DNA of 64,000 bases from Serratia symbiotica (Periphyllus acericola) (GTDB taxonomy: Bacteria; Pseudomonadota; Gammaproteobacteria; Enterobacterales; Enterobacteriaceae): positions 248,001 to 312,000 of the forward strand of contig NZ_OZ026452.1 in assembly GCF_964019515.1 (NCBI RefSeq), given 5' to 3'. Below the pieces are notes generated by a model. That model was not told the origin of the DNA, searched no databases, and saw only the letters and a list, made by a program, of their open reading frames with translations. Positions 54,032-64,000 of the stretch are shown here, one piece after another. Numbering within the stretch: position 1 is the stretch's first letter; each line of letters starts with the position of its first letter. The translations under genes were made by a program, and so were the position numbers.

Positions 54032-54654
54032 GGCTTGGTTGAATAAATCGGATTTGGAATAAAGAGTCCCGTGAATGGGCATCTTTCAGGCATACCGGCG
54101 AGCGTCATCTTGTTTAATGCACAGATCATGGCCAGCGCCTCTGCAACTTGCCCATCATAATCTCGCAGCGACAGGTGACCACCAAATAGCTGTTTTACTC
54201 TGTACCTCGCTATTGCCGCTATCGAACGTCGGTGGTAGCCTATGATATTTTTCCCCTGACCGTGTTTTTTTACCTTCCACTCCGCTTCACCCAACACGTT
54301 GAGCCCGGTAGAGTCGATAACGAGGTGCGCAATTTCACCTGGCGTTGGGGTTTTAAACGGGACATGGCCGGACTTCGCCCGCTTACTGATGCAGGTGTCG
54401 TCCGGGTAGTTCAACGGCACTTTGATCAGTGTGACAATGGAGTCGACGAAGCCCTGGAGGGCGCGAAGTGTTAGGCCGAAAATCCGTTTCAGCATCAATA
54501 CGCTGGTGATTGCCATATCGGAATAATGTGGTGGGCGACCACGCAGAGAAGGTTTGGCCTCGCAGTACCAAGCGTGAAGTGCCGTTTCATCCACCCAGAA
54601 AGTGAGTGATCCGATCCGCGTGCCGGCCAAAAGTTCGATTTATTCAACAACGCC
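54032..54654 (-). mobile_element. IS903-group element, copy 10, large internal deletion
   Basis: Both ends are present (GGCTTGGTTGAATAAATCGG, one mismatch, and the inverse of GGCGTTGTTGAATAAATCGA), but only 623 bp remain. The transposase jumps from GEAEWKVKKHGQGK directly to the YHRRSIAAIARYRVKQ region, losing the second catalytic Asp and the amber position. Ala again replaces the catalytic Glu. A further deletion removes the N-terminal MAQQ part. It sits between pdxB and usg, which are neighbours in E. coli. Confidence 0.9.
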
Positions 54655-54998
54655 GGTTGTCTTATGTTATCGCCGCCATGGTAGTCCGTGTCAGGCCCTT
54701 GCCCGTGAGCGCCGTTGGCGGGCTTTCGAATATGCCGCAAGGCGCGGGTTGCGAGGTTTGCTGCGCCAAATAAACAGTACGTCAAATGGCCCCAGCTCTA
54801 CTGGCCGCGCCCGAAAAATCGCTATTCCGGGTTGTCGGGCTTGAACTCCCCCCTCCGCTTGATTACCCGCTTTTCGGGCAACCAGGGGGCCACAATTAAT
54901 CGCTGGACACAGCTAAGCTAAGAGTAAGCGGCAAAGATTATCGGGCGGTGACAAGACAACTCATTTGCTTTTAAATGCAATACTCAGGAGAAAACCCA
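54655..54998. other. Region upstream of usg without a recognisable gene
   Basis: This 344-bp stretch between the IS and usg is GC-richer than most intergenic DNA here and may contain decayed coding sequence, but no protein family was recognised in any frame. The final 25 bp include an AGGAG ribosome site (54985-54989) before the usg ATG. Confidence 0.4.
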
Positions 54999-56009
54999 AT
55001 GTCTGACGGCTGGAACATCGCTCTGCTTGGCGCTACTGACGCGGTGGGTGAAGCGTTGTTGGAATTGTTGCAGGAACGCCAGTTTCCGGTAGGTAAGCTT
55101 CATCCCTTGGCAAGTGTTAGTGGCGCCGATGCGATCGTGCGCTTCAACGGTCAGTCCATTCTGGTGCAAAACGTGGAGAAGTTCGATTGGTCGCAGGCAC
55201 AGCTAGCGTTCTTTGTCGCCGGTAGCTAAGCCTCGGCCCGCTATGCGCAAGAGGCTACCAATATGGTCTGTTTCGTGATCGACACCAGCGGCCTGTTCGC
55301 TTTGGAGCCGGACGTACCGCTGGTGGTGCCAGGCGTCAACCCGCAGGTGTTGGCCGAATATCGTAACCGCAATATCATTGCCATCGCTGATAGCATGGTC
55401 AGTCAATTGCTGAGGGCGATCACACCACTAACCGAACAAGCGGGGATTTCTCGCCTACACGTGATGACATTGATGTCAGCCTCGGTGCACGGCAAAGTGG
55501 CAGTGGATGATCTTGCTGCTCAGAGCGCGCGTTTGCTTAACGGTATTCCGGCCGAACCTAACGTGTTCGCCAAACAATTGGCGTTTAACCTGTTGCCGCT
55601 CCTGGCTGATGAACAAGGCAGCGTGTGCGAAGAACGCTTACTCGTCGATCAGCTGCGCAAAGTGTTGCGGGATGTGGGATTGCCGATCTCGGTGAGCTGC
55701 GTTCAGTCGCCGGTATTTTACGGCCATGTGCAGGTGGTGCATCTGGAAGCCATACGCCCAATTTCCGCAGAAGAAGCGCGCAGTGAGTTGCCGCAGGCCG
55801 AAGACATTGAACTGAGTGAGGAAGATAATTATCCGACTCAAGTGACCGAAGCATCTGGCAGCGATGCGTTAAGCATTGGTTACCTGCGTAAAGATCACGG
55901 TATTCCAGCGCTGTTACAATTCTGGTCGGTATCGGACAATATGCGTTTCGGCGGGGCGTTGATGGCTATCGAAACGGCAGAATTTCTGGTGCAGGAGCAG
56001 ATGTTCTGA
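54999..56009 (+). pseudogene. usg: USG-1 protein (aspartate-semialdehyde-dehydrogenase-like), one nonsense codon
   Basis: Usg resembles aspartate-semialdehyde dehydrogenase but has no known reaction. The frame from ATG 54999 ([20 protein letters not shown]) to TGA 56007-56009 is colinear with the family (about 336 codons). An in-frame TAA (55227-55229) after FFVAGS, where Glu or Arg is usual, splits it. Downstream segments such as [20 protein letters not shown] and [19 protein letters not shown] are open. The decay is recent. The stop overlaps the truA start (TGATG). Confidence 0.9.
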
Positions 56010-56830
56010 TGTCTGAGGTTGCTTTGCCCGTCCAACCGACACAAAAGATTGCACTGGGCATTGAATATGACGGCAGCCGTTATTACGGCTGGCAGCAGCA
56101 ACAGGAGGTGGATAGTGTACAGGGCTGCCTGGAACAGGCGTTGAGCAAGGTCGCGGATGCACCGATCAACGTGTTGTGCGCCGGGCGTACTGACGCTGGA
56201 GTACATGCTACCGGGCAGGTGGTGCATTTTGAAACCAGCGCCCCGCGCAAGGACGCCGCTTGGGCTATGGGAGTGAACACCCATCTACCGCCGGATATTG
56301 CTGTGCGCTGGGTAAGCGCTGTCGCCGACGATTTTCATGCGCGTTTCAGCGCTACCGCACGCCGCTATCGCTATATCATCTACAATCATCGTAACCGTCC
56401 GGCAATATTGCAGCAAGGAGTGACCCATATTTACCATCCATTGGACGCCGTTCGGATGCATCGCGCCGCGCAGGCGCTGCTGGGTGAGAACGATTTTACT
56501 TCATTTCGCGCCGCGCAATGCCAATCACGTACGCCGTGGCGCAATGTAAAATATATCAAGGTCACGCGCCAAGGCGAATATATTGTGGTGGATATCAAGG
56601 CGAATGCCTTCGTGCATCATATGGTGCGCAATATTGTCGGCAGCCTTATGGAAATTGGTTGCGGCAAGCGGGCTGAGAACTGGCTGGCCGAGCTGTTGGC
56701 GTTGAGGGATCGCAATCTGGCGGCAGCGACGGCCCGAGCCGAAGGTCTATATTTGGTCTCAGTCGATTATCCTGAGCATTTTGCTCTCCCACGGTCACCG
56801 CTGGGGCCGCTGCTTATACCTGACGATTAA
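56009..56830 (+). CDS. truA: tRNA pseudouridine(38-40) synthase
   Basis: TruA isomerises uridines 38, 39 and 40 in tRNA anticodon arms. The 273-residue product has the catalytic Asp in [20 protein letters not shown], the RYRYIIYN segment, [13 protein letters not shown] and [20 protein letters not shown]. It is intact although both neighbours (usg and dedA) are broken. Confidence 0.97.
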   Translation: MSEVALPVQPTQKIALGIEYDGSRYYGWQQQQEVDSVQGCLEQALSKVADAPINVLCAGRTDAGVHATGQVVHFETSAPRKDAAWAMGVNTHLPPDIAVRWVSAVADDFHARFSATARRYRYIIYNHRNRPAILQQGVTHIYHPLDAVRMHRAAQALLGENDFTSFRAAQCQSRTPWRNVKYIKVTRQGEYIVVDIKANAFVHHMVRNIVGSLMEIGCGKRAENWLAELLALRDRNLAAATARAEGLYLVSVDYPEHFALPRSPLGPLLIPDD

Positions 56831-56832
56831 AC

Positions 56833-57368
56833 GCTGTGGTGACGCCTTTCCTGCCGGGGGATTCTCTGCTCTTTGTTGCCGGCGCGCTGGCGGCATTACC
56901 GACCAATGATCTTAATGTGCATACCATGGTGGTACTGATGGTAGCGGCGGCGATTATTGGCGATGCGGTCAATTATACCCTCGGCCGACTGTTTGGTGAA
57001 AAACTGATCAGCCACCCAGACTCGAAGATTTTCCGTCGCAGCTATCTGGACAAAACGCATATATTTTATGAGAAATACGGTGGAAAAATGATTATCTTGG
57101 CGCGATTCGTGCCGATCTTACGTACTTTTGCACCGTTCGTCGCTGGTATGGGGCATATGGCCTACCGCCACTTTGTTGTCTATAACGTCGTGGGCGCACT
57201 GGTTTGGGTATTGCTATTCATTTATGCTGGCTATTTTTCGGCGGTTTGCCAGTGGTGCAGGAAAACCTGAAACTGTTCATCATGGCTATCATAATTATTT
57301 CAATTCTACCGGGTATCATTGAGATCTGGCGGGGCCACCCGCCAGAAAAAAGTAAAAACGTCGCCTAG
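56833..57368 (+). pseudogene. dedA: DedA-family membrane protein, N-terminally truncated and frameshifted
   Basis: DedA proteins are inner-membrane proteins needed for lipid and membrane homeostasis. The sequence begins directly at [20 protein letters not shown]; the first 40 or so residues of the family, including the initial helix and start codon, are absent. It continues through [20 protein letters not shown] and [20 protein letters not shown]. Near 57238 a shift breaks the frame; in the other frame [20 protein letters not shown] to KNVA ends at the TAG 57366-57368. The upstream deletion abuts the truA stop. Confidence 0.88.
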
Positions 57369-57382
57369 CCTTTCGGTTAGGC
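57363..57382 (+). terminator. Hairpin at the dedA stop
   Basis: The inverted repeat gcctagcc/ggttaggc with loop tttc overlaps the dedA stop. A T-run is found only about 14 bp further on (gttttttat), so termination may be weak. Confidence 0.4.
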
Positions 57383-57535
57383 TCGGTTCGACCAGTTTTT
57401 TATCCACAGTGTTGAGCTGATATGGTGTTTAATGAGCGATATTTATGGTCTGTGCTTGCGAGAAACCCTGAGGTTTCTTCTGGGGGGCATAGACAGCGGA
57501 CTGGCGTTTGCCAGGTTCAAGCAGAAAGGTTATCG

Positions 57536-58444
57536 ATGAGCTGGATTGAACGAATTCTTAACAAAAGCAATATTACACAAACCCGTAAAGCGAGCATTCC
57601 TGAAGGGGTCTGGACCAAATGCGATAGCTGCGGCCAGGTTCTCTATCGCGCCGAGCTTGAGCGTAATCTGGAAGTGTGCCCTCAGTGTGACCACCACATG
57701 CGCATGACATCGCGTATGCGTCTGCACACCCTGCTGGATAAAGGCAGCGAAGTGGAATTAGGCGGCGAACTGGAGCCGACTGACATTCTGAAGTTCAAAG
57801 ATTCTAAAAAGTACAAAGATCGTTTGGTCGCTGCGCAGAAAGCGACTGGTGAAAAAGATGCATTAGTGGTGATGAAAGGCACGTTGTACGGCATGCCGAT
57901 CGTGGCCGCTGCTTTTGAATTTGCCTTTATCGGTGGTTCTATGTCGTCTGTGGTTGGTGCACGTTTTGTGCGAGCAGCCGAGCAAGCACTGGAAGACCAC
58001 TGCCCGCTGGTCTGCTTTTCCGCCAGCGGTGGTGCGCGCATGCAGGAAGCACTGATGTCGCTAATGCAGATGGCGAAAACCAGCGCGGCGCTGGCCAAAA
58101 TACAGGAATGTGGTATACCTTTCATCTCCGTGCTTACTGATCCGACGATGGGGGGGGTTTCTGCCAGTCTGGCGATGCTTGGCGACATCAACATCGCCGA
58201 GCCGAAGGCGCTGATCGGCTTCGCTGGCCCACGCGTTATCGAGCAAACAGTGCGTGAAAAACTACCGCCTGGTTTCCAGCGCAGCGAATTTTTGATCGAA
58301 AAAGGCGCGATTGATATGATCGTTCGTCGGCCAGAAATGCGCCGAACCCTGGCTAGCATTCTTTCCAAGCTGACCAACCAACCGCAGCCACATTTTCATG
58401 AGGAAGCGCTCGTCATCGCCCAGGAAAATCAGACCGACGCCTGA
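57536..58444 (+). CDS. accD: Acetyl-CoA carboxylase carboxyltransferase beta subunit
   Basis: AccD with AccA transfers the carboxyl group from biotin to acetyl-CoA, making malonyl-CoA. The 302-residue product from ATG 57536 ([20 protein letters not shown]) has the four-cysteine zinc ribbon (CDSCGQVLY ... VCPQCDHH). The crotonase-fold segments [18 protein letters not shown] ([20 protein letters not shown]) and [20 protein letters not shown] follow. The longer in-frame start at 57422 is not supported. It is intact. Confidence 0.97.
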   Translation: MSWIERILNKSNITQTRKASIPEGVWTKCDSCGQVLYRAELERNLEVCPQCDHHMRMTSRMRLHTLLDKGSEVELGGELEPTDILKFKDSKKYKDRLVAAQKATGEKDALVVMKGTLYGMPIVAAAFEFAFIGGSMSSVVGARFVRAAEQALEDHCPLVCFSASGGARMQEALMSLMQMAKTSAALAKIQECGIPFISVLTDPTMGGVSASLAMLGDINIAEPKALIGFAGPRVIEQTVREKLPPGFQRSEFLIEKGAIDMIVRRPEMRRTLASILSKLTNQPQPHFHEEALVIAQENQTDA

Positions 58445-58516
58445 GGTGCAGGCAGAGACCCCGCAAGGGTTCAGGCCAGTGTAGGGGGCCTGAGAATTAA
58501 TGAACCAAGTCCAGCG

Positions 58517-59791
58517 ATGGCACTCATGCAAAACCACCCAATTCCCCAAGCCACATCGCCATTGAACGAGTGGCTTTACTATCTGGAACATCTGCACGGC
58601 CAGGCGATCGAACTCGGCTTGGAACGTGTGCAACGCGTTGCGGCGCATCTTGAGTTATTGACTCCCGCAGCAACGGTATTCACCGTTGCTGGCACCAACG
58701 GCAAGGGTACCACCTGTCGCACACTAGAAGCCATACTGTTGGCCGCTGGCCTACGTGTTGGCGTTTACAGTTCGCCGCATCTGGTGCGCTATACCGAGCG
58801 GGTACGCATCCTGGGTGAAGAACTGAACGAGGCGGAATTTAGCCACTCCTTTGCTGCTATTGAGAACGGTCGTAGCGAAACCTCACTGACCTATTTTGAA
58901 TTTGGTACTCTGTCTGCATTGCATCTGTTTAAGCAGGCACGGCTGGATGTGGTGATCCTTGAGGTCGGTCTGGGTGGGCGCTTGGACGCCACTAATATCG
59001 TCGAACCGAGCGTGGCGGTGATCACCAGCATTGCGTTGGAGCATACTGATTGGTTGGGCAACGACCGGGAAAGTATCGGCAGCGAGAAGGCAGGTATTTT
59101 CCGTAGTGGCAAACCGGTCGTGGTGGGCGAAGCGGACATGCCAGCGAGTATCCAGCAGGTGGCCGAGGCACTGGGCGCACCACTTTACCGCAACGGGGTG
59201 GCCTGGAGTTATAGTGAACAAGGCGAGCACTGGCAGTGGCAAGGTGGCAAAACGCTGCTGGCTGGTTTGCCAATGCCGAATGTGCCGCTGGTCAATGCCG
59301 CTACCGCACTGGCGACGCTGAGCTATTCCTCGCTGGACATCGACCATCGGGCAATCCATGCCGGGCTACAGCAGGCGATGCTGCCTGGCCGTTTTCAACT
59401 TGTGTGCCAAGAGCCCAGACTGATCCTTGATGTGGCGCATAACCCGCACGCTGCTAGCTATCTGGCTGGACGTCTGGCGAAGCTGCCGCGCAACGGCGGC
59501 AAGGTGCGTGCTGTGGTCGCTATGCTGTCGGACAAAGACATCGCCGACACGTTGGCCTGCCTGCGCGCGCAGGTGGATGAATGGTATTGCGCGCCGCTTG
59601 ACGAGCCGCGCGGTGCTCGCGCTGAATTGCTGGCACAGCATTTGATGCATCCGCGCCAGTTTATCGATGTTGAAACCGCTTGGCGGCAGGCTATGCAGGA
59701 TGCTGATAAACAAGATATTGTTATCGTCTGTGGATCGTTCTATACCGTGGCACAGGTAATGGTGGCATTAGACGAGAGGCGAGGAGTGTGA
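58517..59791 (+). CDS. folC: Dihydrofolate/folylpolyglutamate synthase
   Basis: FolC adds glutamate to dihydropteroate and to folates. The 424-residue product has the P-loop FTVAGTNGKGTTCRTLEAIL, YSSPHLVRYTERVRI, LEVGLGGRLDATNIVEPSVA, and HTDWLGNDRESIGSEKAGIF with the carbamylated-Lys region. DVAHNPHAASYLAGRL lies in the C-terminal domain. A second ATG at 58526 (MQNHPIPQ) is an equally plausible start. It is intact. With pabC it shows that folate synthesis is at least partly retained. Confidence 0.96.
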   Translation: MALMQNHPIPQATSPLNEWLYYLEHLHGQAIELGLERVQRVAAHLELLTPAATVFTVAGTNGKGTTCRTLEAILLAAGLRVGVYSSPHLVRYTERVRILGEELNEAEFSHSFAAIENGRSETSLTYFEFGTLSALHLFKQARLDVVILEVGLGGRLDATNIVEPSVAVITSIALEHTDWLGNDRESIGSEKAGIFRSGKPVVVGEADMPASIQQVAEALGAPLYRNGVAWSYSEQGEHWQWQGGKTLLAGLPMPNVPLVNAATALATLSYSSLDIDHRAIHAGLQQAMLPGRFQLVCQEPRLILDVAHNPHAASYLAGRLAKLPRNGGKVRAVVAMLSDKDIADTLACLRAQVDEWYCAPLDEPRGARAELLAQHLMHPRQFIDVETAWRQAMQDADKQDIVIVCGSFYTVAQVMVALDERRGV

Positions 59792-60418
59792 GTGGCAAGT
59801 AAATTTCAGAACCGACTGGTTGGCACCGTAATTTTGGTCGCGCTGGGTGTCATCATCCTGCCAGGGCTGTTGGATGGCAAAAAAAAATATTATGAGGATG
59901 AGTTCGAGGCGATCCCATTGGTGCCAAAGCCGGGAGAAGTGGAAGAAAACACCATGCTGCTGCCAGTCACTCAGCCGTTGCTCGCGCAGCCACCAGAGGG
60001 GGCAGAGGCTTTAGTTGAACATCAGGTAGCCCCTGAGGCAGAGGTTCAGCAGGCGGGGCACCAAAACACGCCACCGCCGACACCGGTCGATGTGAAACCA
60101 GGGGTGAAACCTGACCTAATGCCGAAACCTAAACCTGCTTCTGTGCAGAAATCGGTGAAAGAGCAGGCCCCGGTTGGACAAGCTTATGTTGTGCAACTCG
60201 GTGCGCTGAAAAATACTTCCAGGGTGGACGAGATCGTCACTTCGCTGCGTTTGTCTGGCTATCGCGTCTTTACCGTGCCATCGACACTGGTTCAGGGGCA
60301 ACTCACGCGTATTTACGTTGGCCCAGATTCCTCGAAGCAAAAGCTACAGTCTTCTTTGTCGGCGCTGAATGCAATCAGCGGGTTAAGTGGGCTGGTAAAG
60401 CCGTATAGCGTGCGTTAG
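59792..60418 (+). CDS. dedD: Cell division protein DedD (SPOR domain)
   Basis: DedD is an inner-membrane septal protein whose SPOR domain binds denuded glycan. The 208-residue product starts at GTG 59792, directly after the folC stop. It has one membrane helix (LVGTVILVALGVIILPGLLD, residues 9-28), a long Pro/Gln/Glu-rich periplasmic linker and a C-terminal SPOR domain (GQAYVVQLGALKNTSRVDEI ... LTRIYVGPDSSKQKLQSSLS). It is intact. Confidence 0.93.
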   Translation: MASKFQNRLVGTVILVALGVIILPGLLDGKKKYYEDEFEAIPLVPKPGEVEENTMLLPVTQPLLAQPPEGAEALVEHQVAPEAEVQQAGHQNTPPPTPVDVKPGVKPDLMPKPKPASVQKSVKEQAPVGQAYVVQLGALKNTSRVDEIVTSLRLSGYRVFTVPSTLVQGQLTRIYVGPDSSKQKLQSSLSALNAISGLSGLVKPYSVR

Positions 60419-60433
60419 TCGATGTCCCGCCAT

Positions 60434-60458
60434 TGCCCGCGAGCACAGCTGGCGGGCA
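60434..60458 (+). terminator. Terminator-like hairpin after dedD
   Basis: The stem TGCCCGC/GCGGGCA with an 11-base loop lies 16 bp after the dedD stop and is followed only by a short T stretch. It separates dedD from the cvpA-purF transcription unit. Confidence 0.5.
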
Positions 60459-60734
60459 TTTGAAGGCGGCTTAAGTTATAGGGTGAAAGACGCTGAGGGC
60501 GTGAAAGGCGTGACGGCTGACATAGAATAGCTTGACATTGTCGAAACCCTTAAAAAATGAGCGTATCAATATGCCCGATCTCTAACGAGTTGGTTTTGGC
60601 AGGCGAAGTGGGAGCGTCCGCCGAGAAGTTGCATGGTGATCGAGCGGTTCGTGGTTTAACAGTATTCTCTTAATGCGGTGCTAGAACACGCCCTTATAGA
60701 CTATTTTTATTTATAACGTGGCGGGAAATTCCCT

Positions 60735-60750
60735 ACGAAAACGTTTTCTT
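60735..60750. promoter_or_regulatory. PurR operator upstream of cvpA-purF
   Basis: ACGAAAACGTTTTCTT matches the PurR consensus (ACGCAAACGTTTTCNT) with one difference. In E. coli the cvpA-purF operon is repressed by PurR at the same place. The rest of the 490-bp interval 60419-60909 shows no gene. Confidence 0.8.
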
Positions 60751-60909
60751 TTTCTGTTAGAATTCGCCGCAAATTGAATGCGCCTGATAGATTTCAAGTT
60801 GCCTCAAGGTAGTCACTAAACAGTTCCCTGGCGCTGGGGCGGGGAGTAAGTTGAGGGCTGCCGCTGGAAAGCTAAAGGGAGCAAGGGCGATTCATCATTG
60901 GGATAGTTC

Positions 60910-61410
60910 ATGGTCTGGATTGATTACGTCATTATAGCGCTGATTGGATTTTCGGCTCTGGTGAGCCTGATCCGAGGGTTTGTTCTCGAAGCATTATCAC
61001 TGCTAACATGGGGATGTACGTTTTTCGTTGCCAGCCATTTCTACTCTTACCTTGCGGTTTACCTCACTCGTTTTGAAGATGAACTGGTGCGAAACGGTAT
61101 CGCGATCGTCATTTTGTTTATCGCGACGCTGATCATTTGTGCAATGGGTAACTATGTGATTAGCTCGCTGGTAGAGAAAACTAGGTTATCAGGTACTGAC
61201 CGGGTGTTGGGCATCTGTTTCGGCGCACTGCGTGGCGTGCTGATCGTTGCAGCGATCCTGTTCTTCCTGGATACCTTTACCTGCTTATCGCAAAGCACAG
61301 ATTGGAAACAGTCGCAGCTTATCCCTCAATTTAGTTATATCATCAGGTGGTTCTTTGACTACCTGCAAAGCACGTCGAGTTTCTTACCGGCCCATTTACC
61401 GGGGCGGTAG
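60910..61410 (+). CDS. cvpA: Colicin V production protein CvpA
   Basis: CvpA is a small inner-membrane protein needed for colicin V production and envelope homeostasis. The 166-residue product has four hydrophobic segments: about residues 5-20, 30-50, 66-85 and 100-120. The start is MVWIDYVIIALIGFSALVSL. It heads the purF operon behind a PurR operator. It is intact. Confidence 0.94.
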   Translation: MVWIDYVIIALIGFSALVSLIRGFVLEALSLLTWGCTFFVASHFYSYLAVYLTRFEDELVRNGIAIVILFIATLIICAMGNYVISSLVEKTRLSGTDRVLGICFGALRGVLIVAAILFFLDTFTCLSQSTDWKQSQLIPQFSYIIRWFFDYLQSTSSFLPAHLPGR

Positions 61411-61431
61411 CGGCTTAGAGGAAAAAACAGC

Positions 61432-62949
61432 ATGTGCGGTATTGTCGGTATCGCCGGTTTTACACCGGTTAACCAGTCGATTTATGATGCGCTGACGGTG
61501 CTCCAGCACCGTGGTCAAGATGCTGCAGGCATCGTCACCATTGATGCCCGAAACGGGTTCCGTCTGCGTAAAGCAAACGGTTTGGTGAAAGATGTGTTCG
61601 AGGCACGTCATATGCAGCGTTTACAGGGCAACATAGGTATTGGCCATGTGCGTTACCCAACGGCTGGAAGTTCCAGTGCCTCGGAGGCTCAACCTTTCTA
61701 CGTGAACTCACCGTTTGGCATTACGCTGGCACACAATGGCAACCTGACTAACGCCCATGAATTGCGTCATAAGCTGTTTGAGGGGGGTCGCCGCCACGTC
61801 AACACCACCTCCGATTCCGAGATCCTGCTGAACGTGCTTGCTAGCGAGCTGGATCATTTCACGCATTATCCTTTAGGGGCCGACAATATTTTCAGTGCTG
61901 TGGCCACCATGCACCAGCAACTACGCGGCGCTTATGCCTGTGTGGCGATGATCATCGGCCACGGCTTGTTGGCGTTCCGCGACCCGAACGGCATCCGTCC
62001 GCTAGTGCTGGGCAAACGCCAGCTTGAAGATGGTTTTAACGAGTATATGGTGGCTTCTGAAAGCGCGGCGCTGGATACGCTGGGTTTTAAATTTCTGCGC
62101 GATGTGGCACCGGGTGAGGCCGTCTACATCACTGAGAAAGGTCAATTGTTCACCCGTCAGTGCGCGGAAAACCCGAAAACCCATCTATGCCTGTTTGAGT
62201 ATGTCTATTTCGCCCGTCCTGACTCCTTTATGGACAAAATTTCGGTCTACAGCGCCCGCGTACGTATGGGGCAGAAGCTGGGCGAGAAAATCGCTAGTGA
62301 GTGGGAAGATCTGGACATTGACGTGGTGATCCCGATCCCGGAAACCTCTTGCGACATCGCACTGGAGATTGCCCGCATCCTGGACAAACCTTATCGCCAG
62401 GGTTTCGTAAAAAACCGCTATGTAGGACGCACCTTCATCATGCCGGGCCAGCAGGTTCGTCGCCAGTCAGTGCGCCGTAAGCTAAACTCCAACCGTGCCG
62501 AGTTCCGTGATAAAAATGTGCTGCTAGTGGATGACTCTATCGTGCGCGGCACCACCTCAGAGCAGATCGTTGAGATGGCGCGTGATGCCGGTGCTAAGCG
62601 GGTGTACTTGGCCTCCGCCGCGCCAGAAATCCGCTTCCCCAATGTTTACGGCATTGACATGCCGAGCGTGAACGAACTGATCGCCCATGGCCGTGAAGTG
62701 GATGAAATACGCCAGATCATTGGTGCTGACGATTTGATCTTCCAAAATTTGGCTGATCTAATTGAAGCGGTGCGTGACGAGAACCCGGATATCGCCCAGT
62801 TCGAATGCTCGGTGTTTGACGGCATCTATGTCACTAAAGATGTTGACCAGAGCTATCTGGAGTATTTGTCGTCGCTACGCAACGACGATGCTAAAGCGCT
62901 ATGTGGGCAGAGCGAAGCGGAAAATCTGGAAATCCATAACGAGGACTAA
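61432..62949 (+). CDS. purF: Amidophosphoribosyltransferase
   Basis: PurF makes phosphoribosylamine from PRPP and glutamine, the first step of purine synthesis. The 505-residue product has the N-terminal nucleophile Cys2 ([10 protein letters not shown]), glutaminase residues in [20 protein letters not shown] and LAHNGNLTN, and the PRPP loop [20 protein letters not shown]. Full length and intact, 21 bp after cvpA. Confidence 0.98.
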   Translation: MCGIVGIAGFTPVNQSIYDALTVLQHRGQDAAGIVTIDARNGFRLRKANGLVKDVFEARHMQRLQGNIGIGHVRYPTAGSSSASEAQPFYVNSPFGITLAHNGNLTNAHELRHKLFEGGRRHVNTTSDSEILLNVLASELDHFTHYPLGADNIFSAVATMHQQLRGAYACVAMIIGHGLLAFRDPNGIRPLVLGKRQLEDGFNEYMVASESAALDTLGFKFLRDVAPGEAVYITEKGQLFTRQCAENPKTHLCLFEYVYFARPDSFMDKISVYSARVRMGQKLGEKIASEWEDLDIDVVIPIPETSCDIALEIARILDKPYRQGFVKNRYVGRTFIMPGQQVRRQSVRRKLNSNRAEFRDKNVLLVDDSIVRGTTSEQIVEMARDAGAKRVYLASAAPEIRFPNVYGIDMPSVNELIAHGREVDEIRQIIGADDLIFQNLADLIEAVRDENPDIAQFECSVFDGIYVTKDVDQSYLEYLSSLRNDDAKALCGQSEAENLEIHNED

Positions 62950-63069
62950 GTGCTATCTTGGTGCACTGCGGCGTTCGTCGCGGTGCATCGTCCTTCTCTG
63001 GCTTGCTTATCCCTCGACATTGCGGCAAAGTCTGACTGAGCTTATATTTCCAAAGCAGAGATCTACTTT

Positions 63070-63642
63070 ATGAAACGACTTATCATCGGTATTTCCGGTG
63101 CCAGCGGCGCGATATACGGCGTGCGCCTGTTGCAGGCATTACATGATGTCGCGGAAGTGGAAACCCATTTGGTGATAAGTAATGCGGCGCGACAGACACT
63201 GGCGCTGGAAACCTCGCTGAGCTTGCGTGAAGTGCAGGCGCTGGCTGATGTGGTGCACGATGCACGCGACATCGCCGCCAGTATCTCCTCCGGTTCGTTC
63301 AAAACGCTGGGCATGGTGATTTTGCCCTGCTCGATCAAAACCCTGTCTGGTATCGTCAACAGCTATAGCAATGGCCTGCTAATCCGCGCCGCCGATGTGA
63401 TATTGAAAGAACGCCGACCGTTGGTGTTATGCGTGCGGGAAACGCCGCTGCACCTTGGTCACCTGCGCTTGATGATTCAGGCGGCGGAAATGGGTGGGGT
63501 GATTATGCCGCCGGTGCCAGCGTTTTACAACTTGCCGAAAAGCGTGGATGACATCATTGATCAGACCGTCAATCGGGTTATCGATCAGTTTGGCATTGCA
63601 TTGCCAGTAGATCTTTTTACCCGCTGGGAAGACCCCTACTAG
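63070..63642 (+). CDS. ubiX: Flavin prenyltransferase UbiX
   Basis: UbiX makes prenylated FMN, the cofactor of the UbiD decarboxylase in ubiquinone synthesis. The 190-residue product has the FMN-binding GISGASGAIYGVRLLQAL, the SGSFKTLGMVILPCSIKTLS segment, LVLCVRETPLHLGHLRLM and MGGVIMPPVPAFYNLPKS. It is intact and ends the pdxB-to-ubiX series, as in E. coli. Confidence 0.96.
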   Translation: MKRLIIGISGASGAIYGVRLLQALHDVAEVETHLVISNAARQTLALETSLSLREVQALADVVHDARDIAASISSGSFKTLGMVILPCSIKTLSGIVNSYSNGLLIRAADVILKERRPLVLCVRETPLHLGHLRLMIQAAEMGGVIMPPVPAFYNLPKSVDDIIDQTVNRVIDQFGIALPVDLFTRWEDPY

Positions 63643-63738
63643 CAGAGTTATCGGCAAATGGGCCTATGTTGCCCCACTGCGTGACGTCACTTCTTGCGGT
63701 GGCTCATGGTCATGGAAACCGAATCAGCATAGCGCAGA

Positions 63739-64000
63739 GGCTTTGTTGAATAAATCGGATTTGGAATAAAGAGTCCCGTGAATGGGCATCTTTCAGGCAT
63801 ACCGGCGAGCGTCATCTTGTTTAATGCACAGATCATGGCCAGCGCCTCTGCAACTTGCCCATCATAATCTCGCAGCGACAGGTGACCACCAAATAGCTGT
63901 TTTACTCTGTACCTCGCTGTTGCCGCTATCGAACGTCGGTGGTAGCCTGTGATACTTTTCCACCGTGTGTTGTCTCCGGTAACGCGCTGGTTCGCCACCG
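63739..64000 (-). mobile_element. IS903-group element, copy 11, cut by the window edge
   Basis: It begins GGCTTTGTTGAATAAATCGG and shows the transposase C-terminus on the minus strand (NQRVTGDNTRWKSITGYHRR, SIAATARYRVKQ, AEALAMICALNKMTLAGMPE). The catalytic Glu position is again Ala. The amber position lies beyond the window. It begins 97 bp after ubiX. Confidence 0.92.

Noticed and set aside
54602..54921. Possible gene between IS copy 10 and usg
   Set aside because: Open frames here start inside the IS end or lack homology and ribosome sites; treated as unassigned DNA.
57422..57535. N-terminal extension of AccD starting at 57422
   Set aside because: AccD starts at MSWIERIL in relatives; the extension has no homology and lies in the promoter region.

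Overview
The window reads as enterobacterial DNA, closest in gene content and protein sequence to Serratia. It carries many decaying genes and about eleven copies of one insertion sequence, which is the pattern of a recently host-restricted symbiont such as Serratia symbiotica. That species assignment is inferred from memory of protein families; no database search was run.

Layout. 1-4050: a broken two-partner secretion locus (TpsB transporter, then a filamentous-hemagglutinin-like TpsA). 4070-5580: decayed accessory DNA, with a toxin-like minus-strand gene and an IS3-family fragment. 5600-6210: a damaged vapBC toxin-antitoxin pair. 7242-8207: lipA, followed by a lambda-type integrase remnant. 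9600-14416: envZ-ompR, cbpAM, and the wrecked genes greB and tex. 15638-18638: coaA, birA, murB. 19751-24830: nadC stub, truncated ampE, intact hemL, erpA and mtnN, and broken dgt. 26096-28749: broken ycdY and ptrB. 28930-31477: holE, ftnA, fabV. 32754: tRNA-Ser. 33098-37708: ndh, nagZ, thiK, lpoB, hinT. 37980: mntR. 38645-51486: ptsG, tatD/ycfH, holB, tmk, mltG (broken), pabC, fabF, acpP, fabG, fabD, fabH, plsX, rpmF, yceD (broken). 52664-63642: pdxB, usg (broken), truA, dedA (broken), accD, folC, dedD, cvpA, purF, ubiX. The last two blocks keep the E. coli gene order closely.

How the genes fit together. What survives is central metabolism: fatty acid synthesis (accD, the fab-plsX cluster, fabV), folate (pabC, folC), purine (purF), heme (hemL), lipoate (lipA), coenzyme A (coaA), biotin (birA), PLP (pdxB), thiamine salvage (thiK), ubiquinone (ubiX), glucose uptake (ptsG), DNA polymerase III subunits (holB, holE) and murein precursor synthesis (murB). 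What is lost or broken is secretion/adhesion, transcription-elongation helpers (greB, tex), dGTPase, oligopeptidase B, NAD synthesis through nadC, ampE, mltG and yceD.

The dominant theme is an IS903-group (IS5 family) element. Its copies sit at most of the places where gene order changes, none has a recognisable 9-bp target duplication, and they supply stop codons or protein tails to neighbouring genes. All copies that can be scored share the same amber codon and the same loss of the catalytic glutamate, so the amplified family looks unable to move itself. No clearly new biological system was found. The strongest candidates for follow-up are this dead-but-amplified IS family and the decayed toxin-like gene beside the TPS locus.
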